Below, one piece after another: positions 16,286-24,326 of a stretch of DNA of 64,000 nucleotides. Source of the DNA: Labrenzia sp. R4_2. Its GTDB lineage: Bacteria; Pseudomonadota; Alphaproteobacteria; Rhizobiales; Stappiaceae. Numbering within the stretch: position 1 is the stretch's first letter; each line of letters starts with the position of its first letter. The stretch spans positions 496,001 to 560,000 of the forward strand of contig NZ_JAGHRJ010000003.1 in the NCBI RefSeq assembly GCF_017743865.1, written 5' to 3'. Below the pieces are notes generated by a model. The model saw nothing but the letters and a program-made list of their open reading frames with translations, did no database searches and was not told the origin of the DNA. The position numbers and the translations under genes are program-made.

Positions 16286-17380
16286 ATGAAACTCAAGACT
16301 ATGCTTCTCGCCGTAACTTCGCTCAGTGTGCTGGGTGGGGCGGCACTGGCTCAAGACCGCACGGTCAATGTCTACAACTGGTCCGACTATATTGATGAGT
16401 CGATTCTGGAAGACTTCACCAAGGAAACCGGCATCAACGTTGTCTATGACGTGTTTGACTCCAACGAAGTGCTTGAGACCAAGCTTCTGGCAGGTGGTAC
16501 CGGGTATGATGTTGTGGTCCCGACCGGTACGTTCCTGTCGCGCCAAATCCAGGCAGGCGTCTTCGACAAACTCGACAAATCCAAGCTGAGCAATATCGGA
16601 AACATGTGGTCTGATATCGAAGCGCGGGTTGCCAAATACGACCCGGACAACGCCTATTCCATCAACTACATGTGGGGCACAACTGGCCTTGGATACAATG
16701 TCGAGAAGGTAAAGGCTGCACTTGGCGAAGACGCACCGGTTGACAGCTGGGACCTGTTGTTTAAGCCTGAAAATGCCGCAAAACTCCAAGAATGCGGTAT
16801 CCATGTTCTTGATGCGCCGACCGAATTGTTCCCGGCTGCGCTGAACTATCTCGGATTGGATCCGGACAGCAAGGACACCGGCGAAATTGAAAAAGCGACC
16901 GAGCTTTTGAAATCGGTCCGGCCCTATGTCCAGAAATTCCATTCCTCGGAGTACATCAACGCGCTTGCAAATGGTGACATCTGCCTGGCTGTCGGGTGGT
17001 CTGGCGACGTTCTGCAGGCCCGTGACCGTGCAGCAGAGGCTGACAATGGCGTAACGGTGGAATATGCGATTCCGAAAGAAGGCGCGCTGATGTGGTTCGA
17101 CCAGATGGCGATCCCGGCAGACGCAAAAAACAAAGAGGAAGCGCATGAATTCCTGAACTACATCATGCGCCCGGATGTGATGGCGAAGGCCTCGAACTAC
17201 GTCTACTACGCAAACGGCAACAAGGCCTCTCAAGAAATGCTGAATGACGATGTCATCGGCGATCCGGCGATTTATCCGCCGGCAGAAGCTGTCGAAAACC
17301 TCTACACCGTGACGTCCTACCCGCCGAAGGTGAACCGTGTTGTGACACGGTCCTGGACTTCTGTGAAAAGCGGACAGTAA
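16286..17380 (+). CDS. potF: Polyamine ABC transporter substrate-binding protein
   Basis: A periplasmic binding protein of the PotD/PotF/SpuD group. After a signal peptide (MKLKTMLLAVTSLSVLGGAALAQ) the mature protein starts VNVYNWSDYIDES, the hallmark of this family; Trp and Asp here line the polyamine site. The later SWDLLFKPENAAKL and CLAVGWSGD blocks also match. Two ATGs are possible, 16280 and 16286; AGGGGA (16272-16277) is 8 bases from the second but only 2 from the first, so the second is chosen. Length 364 residues, usual. Putrescine is the likely ligand given the gene neighbours; spermidine cannot be excluded. Confidence 0.9.
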   Translation: MKLKTMLLAVTSLSVLGGAALAQDRTVNVYNWSDYIDESILEDFTKETGINVVYDVFDSNEVLETKLLAGGTGYDVVVPTGTFLSRQIQAGVFDKLDKSKLSNIGNMWSDIEARVAKYDPDNAYSINYMWGTTGLGYNVEKVKAALGEDAPVDSWDLLFKPENAAKLQECGIHVLDAPTELFPAALNYLGLDPDSKDTGEIEKATELLKSVRPYVQKFHSSEYINALANGDICLAVGWSGDVLQARDRAAEADNGVTVEYAIPKEGALMWFDQMAIPADAKNKEEAHEFLNYIMRPDVMAKASNYVYYANGNKASQEMLNDDVIGDPAIYPPAEAVENLYTVTSYPPKVNRVVTRSWTSVKSGQ

Positions 17381-17390
17381 CCCAAGACAA

Positions 17391-17426
17391 CCACCGGACG
17401 GCATTTGCTGTCCGGTGGACTTTTTG
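17391..17426 (+). terminator. Intra-operon hairpin after the binding-protein gene
   Basis: Perfect 9-bp stem CCACCGGAC / GTCCGGTGG (17391-17399, 17410-17418) followed by ACTTTTTG. It lies between the binding protein gene and the ATPase gene. In ABC operons such hairpins let the binding protein be made in excess by partial termination or mRNA end protection. Confidence 0.75.
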
Positions 17427-17457
17427 TGTCTTAGTTCTTCGTGGGGTGGGGGTTACC

Positions 17458-18615
17458 TTGGCTAAAAAGACGATCGGACCAGTGCGCCGCGAATTTGTTC
17501 CCTGGGAAGATCCGGAGCAAACGCCGTTTATCGAATTTCGCAATGTTACCAAGAAGTTTGGTGACTTTGTCGCGGTCAACAATCTCTCACTCAAGATCTA
17601 CAAGCGGGAGTTTTTTGCGCTCCTTGGCGGGTCCGGTTGCGGCAAAACCACGTTGATGCGGATGCTCGCCGGGTTCGAGACGCCCACCTCCGGTGAGATC
17701 TTTCTTGACGGCCAGGATTTGTCTGGCATTCCGCCGTTCCGGCGGCCGTCCAATATGATGTTCCAGTCCTATGCGCTGTTCCCGCATATGAGCGTTGAGA
17801 AAAATATTGCGTTCGGCCTGGAGCAGGACAATCTACCGAAATCGGAAATTGATGATCGGGTCGCCGAAATGCTGCGGCTGACCAAACTTGAGCAATTCGC
17901 CAAACGCAAGCCGCACCAGTTGTCCGGCGGTCAGCGGCAACGTGTTGCTCTGGCTCGGTCTCTCGCAAAACGACCTAAAGTCCTGCTGCTCGATGAACCA
18001 CTGGGCGCGCTGGATCGCAAGCTGCGCGAAGAAACTCAGTTTGAGCTCATGGCGCTGCAGGAAGATTTGAAAATGACCTTCCTGATCGTAACGCACGATC
18101 AGGAAGAAGCAATGACGGTCGCCGATCGGATCGCTGTCATGGATCGCGGTGAACTTGTTCAGGTGGCAACTCCCTCGGAGATTTATGAAGCGCCGAACTC
18201 CAAGTTTGTTGCCGACTTTATCGGCGACGTAAACTTGATCGAGGCGAAGGTTCTGGAGAAGGCCGATACCGGGACGCGTATGCAGGCGGTTGTTGGTGAC
18301 TTTGCCATTGATACGGAGCAGACAACGGCTGCTTCTGTCGGAGATACAGTCTGGTACGCCATTCGACCCGAAAAGGTTCGGATTGCGCAGGGGCAGCCAG
18401 AAGGTTCGGTGACCAATCAGATTGGTGGGATCGTTTGGGACATCGCCTATCTTGGCGACGTTTCCATCTTCCATGCGAAGGTTGGTGAAGACGATCACGA
18501 CATTTTACGTGCCACCAAGGCCAACATTTCGCGCATGGTCGAAAACCCGATTACATGGGATGAAAATGTTGTCCTGACATTTGACCGGGATGCCGGTGTA
18601 ATCCTGACTGGATGA
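17458..18615 (+). CDS. potG: Polyamine ABC transporter ATP-binding protein
   Basis: The ATPase of the uptake system, about 385 residues. Walker A is GGSGCGKTT (about 57-65), then LSGGQRQRVALARSL, Walker B LLLDEPLGALD and the switch His in VTHDQEEAM. A C-terminal TOBE domain (about 285-380) binds regulatory ligands. No ATG is available: TTG at 17458 has GGGGTGGGGG 6 bases upstream, while GTG at 17446 lacks a site, so TTG is preferred. The residue range in the GTG version shifts by four. It precedes the permease genes by 10 bases. Confidence 0.9.
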   Translation: MAKKTIGPVRREFVPWEDPEQTPFIEFRNVTKKFGDFVAVNNLSLKIYKREFFALLGGSGCGKTTLMRMLAGFETPTSGEIFLDGQDLSGIPPFRRPSNMMFQSYALFPHMSVEKNIAFGLEQDNLPKSEIDDRVAEMLRLTKLEQFAKRKPHQLSGGQRQRVALARSLAKRPKVLLLDEPLGALDRKLREETQFELMALQEDLKMTFLIVTHDQEEAMTVADRIAVMDRGELVQVATPSEIYEAPNSKFVADFIGDVNLIEAKVLEKADTGTRMQAVVGDFAIDTEQTTAASVGDTVWYAIRPEKVRIAQGQPEGSVTNQIGGIVWDIAYLGDVSIFHAKVGEDDHDILRATKANISRMVENPITWDENVVLTFDRDAGVILTG

Positions 18616-18625
18616 GGAGGGCGGC

Positions 18626-19549
18626 ATGAGCAAAGCGGCATCTAAATCCAAACGGGGTCTCGGCGGCTGGGGGTTAATTGCAGTTCCTTATTTCTGGCTG
18701 CTGATTTTCTTCCTCGCCCCGTTTCTGATCGTCTTCAAGATTTCCCTGTCACAGGTCGCGGTTGCGATCCCGCCTTATTTTCCAACGTTCGATTTGGCTG
18801 AAGGTTGGCAGGCTTTTCGGGAAGGTCTTAGCGAGCTCTCCCTGGAAAACTATGTCTGGCTGACGGAAGATGCCCTTTACTGGAAGTCTTACGTCTCCTC
18901 GGTCTACATTGCCGCGGTTTCCACACTCATAACCCTTCTGATCGGCTACCCGATTGCTTACGGTATGGCGCGGAGCCCGGAAGCTTGGCGGCCGACCCTT
19001 TTGATGCTGGTGATCCTGCCGTTTTGGACCAGCTTTCTCATTCGCGTCTATGCCTGGATCGGCATTCTCAAAAACGAAGGTCTTCTCAATCAGTTCCTGA
19101 TGATGCTGGGCCTGATTGACGAGCCGCTGGTGATCCTGAACACCAATGCCGCAGTCTATATCGGCATCGTATACTCTTACCTGCCGTTCCTCGTGCTGCC
19201 GCTTTACGCCAGCCTTGAAAAGCTGGATGGCAGTTTGCTCGAAGCCGCAGAAGACCTGGGCTGCCCGCCATGGAAAGCCTTCTGGAAGATCACTGTTCCC
19301 TTATCGCTTCCAGGTGTAATCGCAGGCTGTTTCCTCGTGTTCATTCCAGCGGTTGGCGAGTTCGTGATCCCGGACCTTCTTGGCGGATCGGAAACCCTAA
19401 TGATCGGCAAGACGCTGTGGGTGGAGTTCTTCAACAACCGCGATTGGCCGGTATCTTCTGCAGTCGCAGTAATCCTCTTGCTGATCCTTGTGATCCCGAT
19501 CGTTCTTTTCCAGAACCAGCAACAGAAAATGGCGGAGAAGAACCAATGA
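18626..19549 (+). CDS. potH: Polyamine ABC transporter permease 1
   Basis: An inner membrane permease of 307 residues with six predicted hydrophobic segments (first at about 16-38, last at about 275-300). The EAAEDLGCPPWKAFWKITVPLSLPG loop contacts the ATPase. Together with the next permease it forms the channel. A GAGGAGGGC ribosome binding site precedes the ATG. Its stop overlaps the following gene by four bases (ATGA), indicating coupled translation. Confidence 0.9.
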   Translation: MSKAASKSKRGLGGWGLIAVPYFWLLIFFLAPFLIVFKISLSQVAVAIPPYFPTFDLAEGWQAFREGLSELSLENYVWLTEDALYWKSYVSSVYIAAVSTLITLLIGYPIAYGMARSPEAWRPTLLMLVILPFWTSFLIRVYAWIGILKNEGLLNQFLMMLGLIDEPLVILNTNAAVYIGIVYSYLPFLVLPLYASLEKLDGSLLEAAEDLGCPPWKAFWKITVPLSLPGVIAGCFLVFIPAVGEFVIPDLLGGSETLMIGKTLWVEFFNNRDWPVSSAVAVILLLILVIPIVLFQNQQQKMAEKNQ

Positions 19550-20370
19550 CGCGCGGCCCTTCCTGGTTCAATGTGACGTCAATCGTCCTCGGCTTTTCGT
19601 TCCTATATCTGCCAATTGTGCTTCTGGTCATCTATTCGTTCAACGAAAGCCGGCTGGTGACGGTCTGGGGCGGTTTTTCCACCAAGTGGTATGTGGAACT
19701 CCTCCAGAACGATCAGTTGCTGGATGCGGCGTGGGTGACGCTTCGTGTTGCCTTCGTTTCGGCATCTGTCGCGACGGTGCTCGGCACAATGGCAGCATTG
19801 GTTTTGGTGCGTTCAGGGCGGTTTATGGGTCGCTCAATGTTTTCGGGCATGATCTTCGCTCCGCTTGTTATGCCGGAGGTGATCCTCGGGTTGTCGCTGC
19901 TGCTTCTGTTTGTGGCGATGGATCAGGCGCGCGGGTTTTGGACAGTGATCATAGCGCACACCACATTTGCCATGTGCTATGTGGCCGTGGTCGTGCAATC
20001 GCGGTTGGTTGGGTTCGACAAATCCGTTGAAGAAGCAGCTGAAGATCTCGGGTGCCCGCCGATCAAAACGTTCTTCCTAATCACGCTGCCGATCATCCTC
20101 CCCGGTGTCATTGCAGGCTGGATGTTGGCATTCACCCTGTCCCTGGATGATCTCGTCATTGCCAGCTTCACCACTGGGCCTGGTGCAACCACCTTGCCGA
20201 TGAAAATCTATTCCCAGGTCCGCCTTGGTGTTACGCCGGAAATCAATGCGGTCTGTACGATCCTGGTCGTGCTTGTTTCGATCGGTGTGATCGCAGCATC
20301 GATTGCCACCAAGCGGCAGCAGGTGCAAAGGGAGCGGGATGAACGGGCAGCCTTCGGCGCGGACGGCTAG
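19546..20370 (+). CDS. potI: Polyamine ABC transporter permease 2
   Basis: The second permease, 274 residues, six membrane segments, with the EEAAEDLGCPPIKTFFLITLPIILPG loop for the ATPase. The start ATG at 19546 overlaps the previous stop. An in-frame extension to 19270 lies inside potH and is rejected. It closes the transport operon; the next gene is convergent with only two bases between the stops, so no separate terminator is seen. Confidence 0.9.
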   Translation: MTRGPSWFNVTSIVLGFSFLYLPIVLLVIYSFNESRLVTVWGGFSTKWYVELLQNDQLLDAAWVTLRVAFVSASVATVLGTMAALVLVRSGRFMGRSMFSGMIFAPLVMPEVILGLSLLLLFVAMDQARGFWTVIIAHTTFAMCYVAVVVQSRLVGFDKSVEEAAEDLGCPPIKTFFLITLPIILPGVIAGWMLAFTLSLDDLVIASFTTGPGATTLPMKIYSQVRLGVTPEINAVCTILVVLVSIGVIAASIATKRQQVQRERDERAAFGADG

Positions 20371-20372
20371 GT

Positions 20373-20672
20373 TTATGCGCGCGGCGGGCGGAACAGGTAA
20401 ATCACCAGCCAGACCGGCACCACGATGAACGCGCCAAGGATCATGTTTGGGATTGCCCAGTCCCGGAACTCCAGCATGTAAATCCACAATTGGATCGGGC
20501 TGAGACCGACGGAGCCGAGCACATCTTCAGCTGTGATGTTGATGAACGACAATACGGCGCCGACCAGCAGCGAAATCACCGCAATCTTAAAAAGGGTCGA
20601 CAGGAATTGATACAAGGCGCCAGCGTCTTTCGTCGATAATCTTAGTTTGACCGTTAAGGAATTACATACCAT
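20373..20672 (-). CDS. Small DUF6460-like membrane protein
   Basis: About 99 residues with two hydrophobic segments (ALYQFLSTLFKIAVISLLVGAVLSF at about 22-46 and MILGAFIVVPVWLVIYL near the C terminus). The FKIAVISLLVGAVLS...GAFIVVPVWLVIYLFRPPR pattern resembles DUF6460 inner membrane proteins of alphaproteobacteria. Function unknown. The start is uncertain: ATG at 20672 is used, but no clear ribosome binding site precedes it. The frame extends farther upstream without conserved sequence. Confidence 0.6.
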   Translation of the reverse strand: MVCNSLTVKLRLSTKDAGALYQFLSTLFKIAVISLLVGAVLSFINITAEDVLGSVGLSPIQLWIYMLEFRDWAIPNMILGAFIVVPVWLVIYLFRPPRA

Positions 20673-20866
20673 ATCCAGATCGGCACAAAACCATATCCAT
20701 GGGTCAAGATGCTGTTCGCATACGACAATCCGTAAACAGGGTAAACCTTGCGATCTGAATGAAGGTTCATGTTTTTCGCTGCAACGCATCATTGCCCCTT
20801 GACCGAAGGAAAACTTGCAGCGAATGTGCCGCCGACGTGCGTTACGACACCAAACGGGAGTGAAAA

Positions 20867-21562
20867 ATGAACAAAGTCTACCCGGACGCAAAGGCTGCCC
20901 TGGAGGGCCTGACCTTTGACGGAATGACTGTGATGGCCGGTGGCTTCGGCCTTTGCGGGATTCCGGAGAACCTTATTGTGGCTCTGCGGGAATCCGGCGC
21001 CCAAAACATCACCGCGATCTCCAACAATGCCGGCGTGGATGATTTCGGTCTGGGCTTGTTGCTGCAAACCCGCCAGATCAAGAAAATGGTGTCGTCCTAT
21101 GTGGGCGAGAACGCAACCTTCGAAAAGCAGTACCTCAACGGCGAGCTGGAGCTCGAGTTCAACCCGCAAGGTACACTTGCCGAGCGCATCCGCGCTGGCG
21201 GTGCCGGCATCCCGGGTTTCTATACCAAGACCGGTGTGGGCACGCTGATTGCCGACGGCAAGGAGCACAAGGACTTCAACGGCGAGACCTACATCATGGA
21301 GACCGGTCTTGTGTCCGACGTGTCCCTTGTAAAAGCCTGGAAAGCCGACAAGGAAGGCAACCTGATCTACCGGAAGACCGCGCGGAATTTCAATCCGATG
21401 ATGGCGACTGCCGGCAAGACCACTGTTGTGGAAGTTGAGGAGCTCGTTGAGGTCGGTGAACTCGACGCGGACAACATCCACACCGCCGGTATCTTTGTCG
21501 ACCGCATCATTGTCGGCAGCCATGAGAAGCGCATCGAAAAGCGCACCACCCGCGAAGCCTGA
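20867..21562 (+). CDS. scoA: 3-oxoacid CoA-transferase subunit A (ScoA)
   Basis: The alpha subunit of succinyl-CoA:3-ketoacid CoA-transferase, which activates acetoacetate with CoA from succinyl-CoA. The 231 residues show [15 protein letters not shown] (CoA-binding glycine loop), [14 protein letters not shown] and [12 protein letters not shown]. Start ATG has GGGAG upstream. The B subunit gene follows after 21 bases. The pair would return ketone bodies or polyhydroxybutyrate-derived acetoacetate to central metabolism, fitting the phasins elsewhere in the window. Confidence 0.92.
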   Translation: MNKVYPDAKAALEGLTFDGMTVMAGGFGLCGIPENLIVALRESGAQNITAISNNAGVDDFGLGLLLQTRQIKKMVSSYVGENATFEKQYLNGELELEFNPQGTLAERIRAGGAGIPGFYTKTGVGTLIADGKEHKDFNGETYIMETGLVSDVSLVKAWKADKEGNLIYRKTARNFNPMMATAGKTTVVEVEELVEVGELDADNIHTAGIFVDRIIVGSHEKRIEKRTTREA

Positions 21563-21583
21563 TCGAGTTGAGGAGATAAAAAC

Positions 21584-22210
21584 ATGGCCTGGACACGTGA
21601 CGATATGGCCGCGCGCGCGGCAAAAGAACTTCACGACGGCTTTTACGTCAATCTCGGTATTGGCATTCCGACACTGGTTTCCAACTACATTCCGGATGGC
21701 ATGCATGTCACGCTGCAGTCGGAAAACGGCATGCTCGGCATGGGCCCGTTCCCGACCGATGATGAGGTTGATGCCGATCTGATCAACGCCGGCAAGCAGA
21801 CAATCACCGAATTGCCGCAGACGAGCTATTTCTCCTCTGCCGACAGCTTCGGCATGATCCGCGGTGGTCACATTGATCTGTCGATCCTTGGCGCGATGGA
21901 AGTCTCCCAGAACGGCGATCTCGCCAACTGGATGATCCCGGGCAAGATGGTCAAGGGCATGGGCGGTGCAATGGATCTTGTGGCCGGCGTCAAGCGCGTC
22001 GTCGTGATCATGGACCACACTTCCAAGGCAGGCGATCCGAAGCTGCTGAAAGAGTGCACCTTGCCGCTCACCGGTGTGCGTTGCGTTGACCGGGTCATCA
22101 CCGGCCTCGGCGTCTTCGACATCACGCCGCACGGCCTGACCGTTGTCGAACTGGCGCCTGGAGTGTCCTTGGATGAAGTCAAATCCAAGACCGAAGCGAA
22201 CGTCGTCTGA
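21584..22210 (+). CDS. scoB: 3-oxoacid CoA-transferase subunit B (ScoB)
   Basis: The beta subunit, 208 residues. The catalytic Glu is in the [10 protein letters not shown] motif near residue 47. [22 protein letters not shown] is typical of the subunit. It needs the A subunit encoded just upstream; a GAGGAGAT ribosome binding site precedes the ATG. A palindromic repeat and a terminator follow. Confidence 0.92.
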   Translation: MAWTRDDMAARAAKELHDGFYVNLGIGIPTLVSNYIPDGMHVTLQSENGMLGMGPFPTDDEVDADLINAGKQTITELPQTSYFSSADSFGMIRGGHIDLSILGAMEVSQNGDLANWMIPGKMVKGMGGAMDLVAGVKRVVVIMDHTSKAGDPKLLKECTLPLTGVRCVDRVITGLGVFDITPHGLTVVELAPGVSLDEVKSKTEANVV

Positions 22211-22233
22211 GTATCGGAAACTGATGGTTTCGT

Positions 22234-22306
22234 ATCTGCCGTCCCGGCCTCCGAGCCGGGACCTTGAGCATTGACGAGGCCCCGGTTCAAGTCCGGGGCG
22301 GCAGAT
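22234..22306. repeat. REP-like cruciform palindromic element
   Basis: A 73-base element with nested dyads. The outer arms ATCTGCCGTCCCGG and CCGGGGCGGCAGAT are complementary with one mismatch, and the inside folds into two small hairpins (GTCCCGG...CCGGGAC and CCCCGG...CCGGGG). This is the build of dispersed intergenic palindromes in many alphaproteobacteria. I see only one copy in the window, so dispersal is not shown here. Confidence 0.55.
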
Positions 22307-22327
22307 GTGAAAGTCAAAGATCTGTAA

Positions 22328-22356
22328 AACGCCCGCAGTTTGCGGGCGTTTTTGTT
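22328..22356. terminator. Bidirectional terminator between scoB and ftsH
   Basis: Perfect 10-bp stem AACGCCCGCA / TGCGGGCGTT (22328-22337, 22341-22350) with TTTTTG on the right and a short A run on the left. It ends scoAB and probably also the convergent ftsH gene. Confidence 0.85.
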
Positions 22357-22359
22357 TGC

Positions 22360-24186
22360 TCACTCCGCCGCTGCGGCGGCGTTGCGCTCGGCGATTGGGC
22401 GGATCGCCGGGAAGTCCTGATCGGTCAGGGTTTCCTTGGTCAATAGCAACTCCGCACCGGCATCTAGCTCGGACCGGTGATCGTTCAGGATGGCTTTTGC
22501 TCTCGCGAAGGCCGCCTCCACCCGGGCGCGGATTGCCAAATCAATCTCCCGCTGGGTTTCTTCTGAAACATCCGCCCTGTCCGGCACCGGCTGGCCAAGA
22601 AAATTCTGCTGCGGGCTTGCGTAAACCCGGTTCCCGAGTCCGCCTTCCATGCCGTAGCGCATCACCATATCGCGGGCCACTTCGGTGACTTTTTGAAGGT
22701 CGTCCGACGCCCCGGTCGATATCTCGTTGAAGATGATTTCTTCTGCCGCACGCCCGCCCATCAAAACAGCCATCCGATTTTTCAGGTCCTGCGTTGACAG
22801 CAAGAACCGGTCTTCGGTCGGCCGCTGCATGGTGTAGCCGAGCGCGCCGATGCCCCGCGGGATGATCGAGATCTTATGCACTGGATCGCAGCCTTCAAGA
22901 TTGGCGGCAACAAGCGCATGGCCCATCTCATGGAAGGCGACCGTCTTGCGTTCTTTTTCGGACAGAACCCGGCTGCGTTTTTCAAGCCCCGCAATCACGC
23001 GTTCGATGGCCTCGTTGAAGTCTTTCAGAGTAACGGCATCCGCATTTCGGCGGGTCGCGAGCAGGGCGGCCTCATTGATCAAGGTCGCGAGATCGGCACC
23101 TGAGAAGCCGGCTGTCAGTTGAGCGACCTGATCAAGGTCCGTGTCCGGCGCGAGTTGGATCTTCTTGACATGGACATCGAGGATGGCCCGCCGCCCGCTT
23201 TTGTCGGGGCGATCCACCAGCACCTGCCGGTCGAACCGGCCGGCACGCAAGAGTGCCTGATCCAGGATCTCCGGCCGGTTGGTCGCGGCCAGCAGAATAA
23301 TGCCGCTTGAGGGATCAAACCCGTCTAATTCGGTCAGAAGCTGATTGAGGGTCTGTTCCTTTTCATCATTAGTACCCATGGCACCGCTTGACCGGGCACG
23401 CCCCAGTGCATCGAGTTCGTCTATGAATATGATGGCCGGCGCCGCCTTGCGCGCCTGTTCAAAAAGATCCCGGACACGGGCCGCGCCAACACCAACGAAC
23501 ATCTCGACAAACTCGGAACCCGAGATCGAGAAGAACGGAACACCCGCTTCACCGGCAACTGCACGGGCAAGCAAGGTCTTACCGGTACCCGGAGGACCCA
23601 CCAGAAGAATGCCCTTTGGCACATGCGCGCCAAGCCGGCCGTAGGACTTCGGGTCTTTCAGGAAATCTACGATCTCCTTCAGTTCCCGCTTGGCCTCATC
23701 AACCCCGGCGACATTTTCAAAGCTGACCTCAACGTCGGTCTCCACATAGACTTTCGCCTTGGACTTGCCGACGGTCATCATTCCGCCAATGCCCTGCTTT
23801 TCGGCGAACTTCCGGATGAAGAACATCCAAAGGCCGAAGAGCAGCAGAACCGGCAACACCCAGGAGAGAATGTCCCGGATGAGCGTGCTCTCGATCACGC
23901 CCGTGAACTTTACATCGTATTTCGTGAGTTCTTCAGCGAGCGGAAGTTCCACGCGGGTCGTCACAAAATACTGTTTGCCATCCTTCAATGGCTCCTTGAA
24001 TTTGCCTTGAATGGTGTTTTCCTTGACGGAAATCTCCTCAATTTTCTTGTCCTTGAGGTACTGTTCGAACTGGCTGTAAGGGATCTCTTCAATGGTCTTA
24101 TAGGCGGTCCACCAGCTCTGAAAGGTCAGCACCAGCATCATTGCGATGAAGGCGTACCAAAGATTGATCTGGTGCTTCTTCTCCAT
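22360..24186 (-). CDS. ftsH: ATP-dependent zinc metalloprotease FtsH
   Basis: A membrane-bound AAA protease that extracts and degrades membrane and soluble proteins. The start ATG at 24186 gives 608 residues. Two membrane segments (about 8-27 and 103-124) flank a periplasmic domain. Walker A is GPPGTGKT (about 195), Walker [10 protein letters not shown], the second region of homology ends in RAGRFDRQV, and the zinc motif HEMGH starts near residue 418. This may be a second copy: the usual alphaproteobacterial ftsH lies next to tilS, which is absent here. Confidence 0.93.
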   Translation of the reverse strand: MEKKHQINLWYAFIAMMLVLTFQSWWTAYKTIEEIPYSQFEQYLKDKKIEEISVKENTIQGKFKEPLKDGKQYFVTTRVELPLAEELTKYDVKFTGVIESTLIRDILSWVLPVLLLFGLWMFFIRKFAEKQGIGGMMTVGKSKAKVYVETDVEVSFENVAGVDEAKRELKEIVDFLKDPKSYGRLGAHVPKGILLVGPPGTGKTLLARAVAGEAGVPFFSISGSEFVEMFVGVGAARVRDLFEQARKAAPAIIFIDELDALGRARSSGAMGTNDEKEQTLNQLLTELDGFDPSSGIILLAATNRPEILDQALLRAGRFDRQVLVDRPDKSGRRAILDVHVKKIQLAPDTDLDQVAQLTAGFSGADLATLINEAALLATRRNADAVTLKDFNEAIERVIAGLEKRSRVLSEKERKTVAFHEMGHALVAANLEGCDPVHKISIIPRGIGALGYTMQRPTEDRFLLSTQDLKNRMAVLMGGRAAEEIIFNEISTGASDDLQKVTEVARDMVMRYGMEGGLGNRVYASPQQNFLGQPVPDRADVSEETQREIDLAIRARVEAAFARAKAILNDHRSELDAGAELLLTKETLTDQDFPAIRPIAERNAAAAAE

Positions 24187-24255
24187 GGGAAGGGAGTCCT
24201 CTAACCGTTGAATTTGACGATGCCCATTGGTGGGTTTCAGCACAAAGGTGTCAAG

Positions 24256-24286
24256 CCGGTTGGCGGTCCCTTTCCCCGCCAACCGG
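24256..24286. repeat. Long perfect inverted repeat upstream of ftsH
   Basis: An 11-bp perfect dyad CCGGTTGGCGG / CCGCCAACCGG with a 9-base spacer. It lies between the ThDP enzyme stop and the ftsH start, both on the minus strand. There is no T-run, so it may be a weak terminator for the ThDP gene or a regulatory site for ftsH. Confidence 0.45.
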
Positions 24287-24326
24287 TATGATGCTTTGGT
24301 TTCGTTTGCCAGAAGCGGATGTGCAA

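Noticed and set aside
20789..22363. Long minus-strand reading frame opposite scoA and scoB
   Set aside because: It runs fully against two well-recognised CoA-transferase genes and has no family features; long antisense frames are common in GC-rich DNA with biased codon use.
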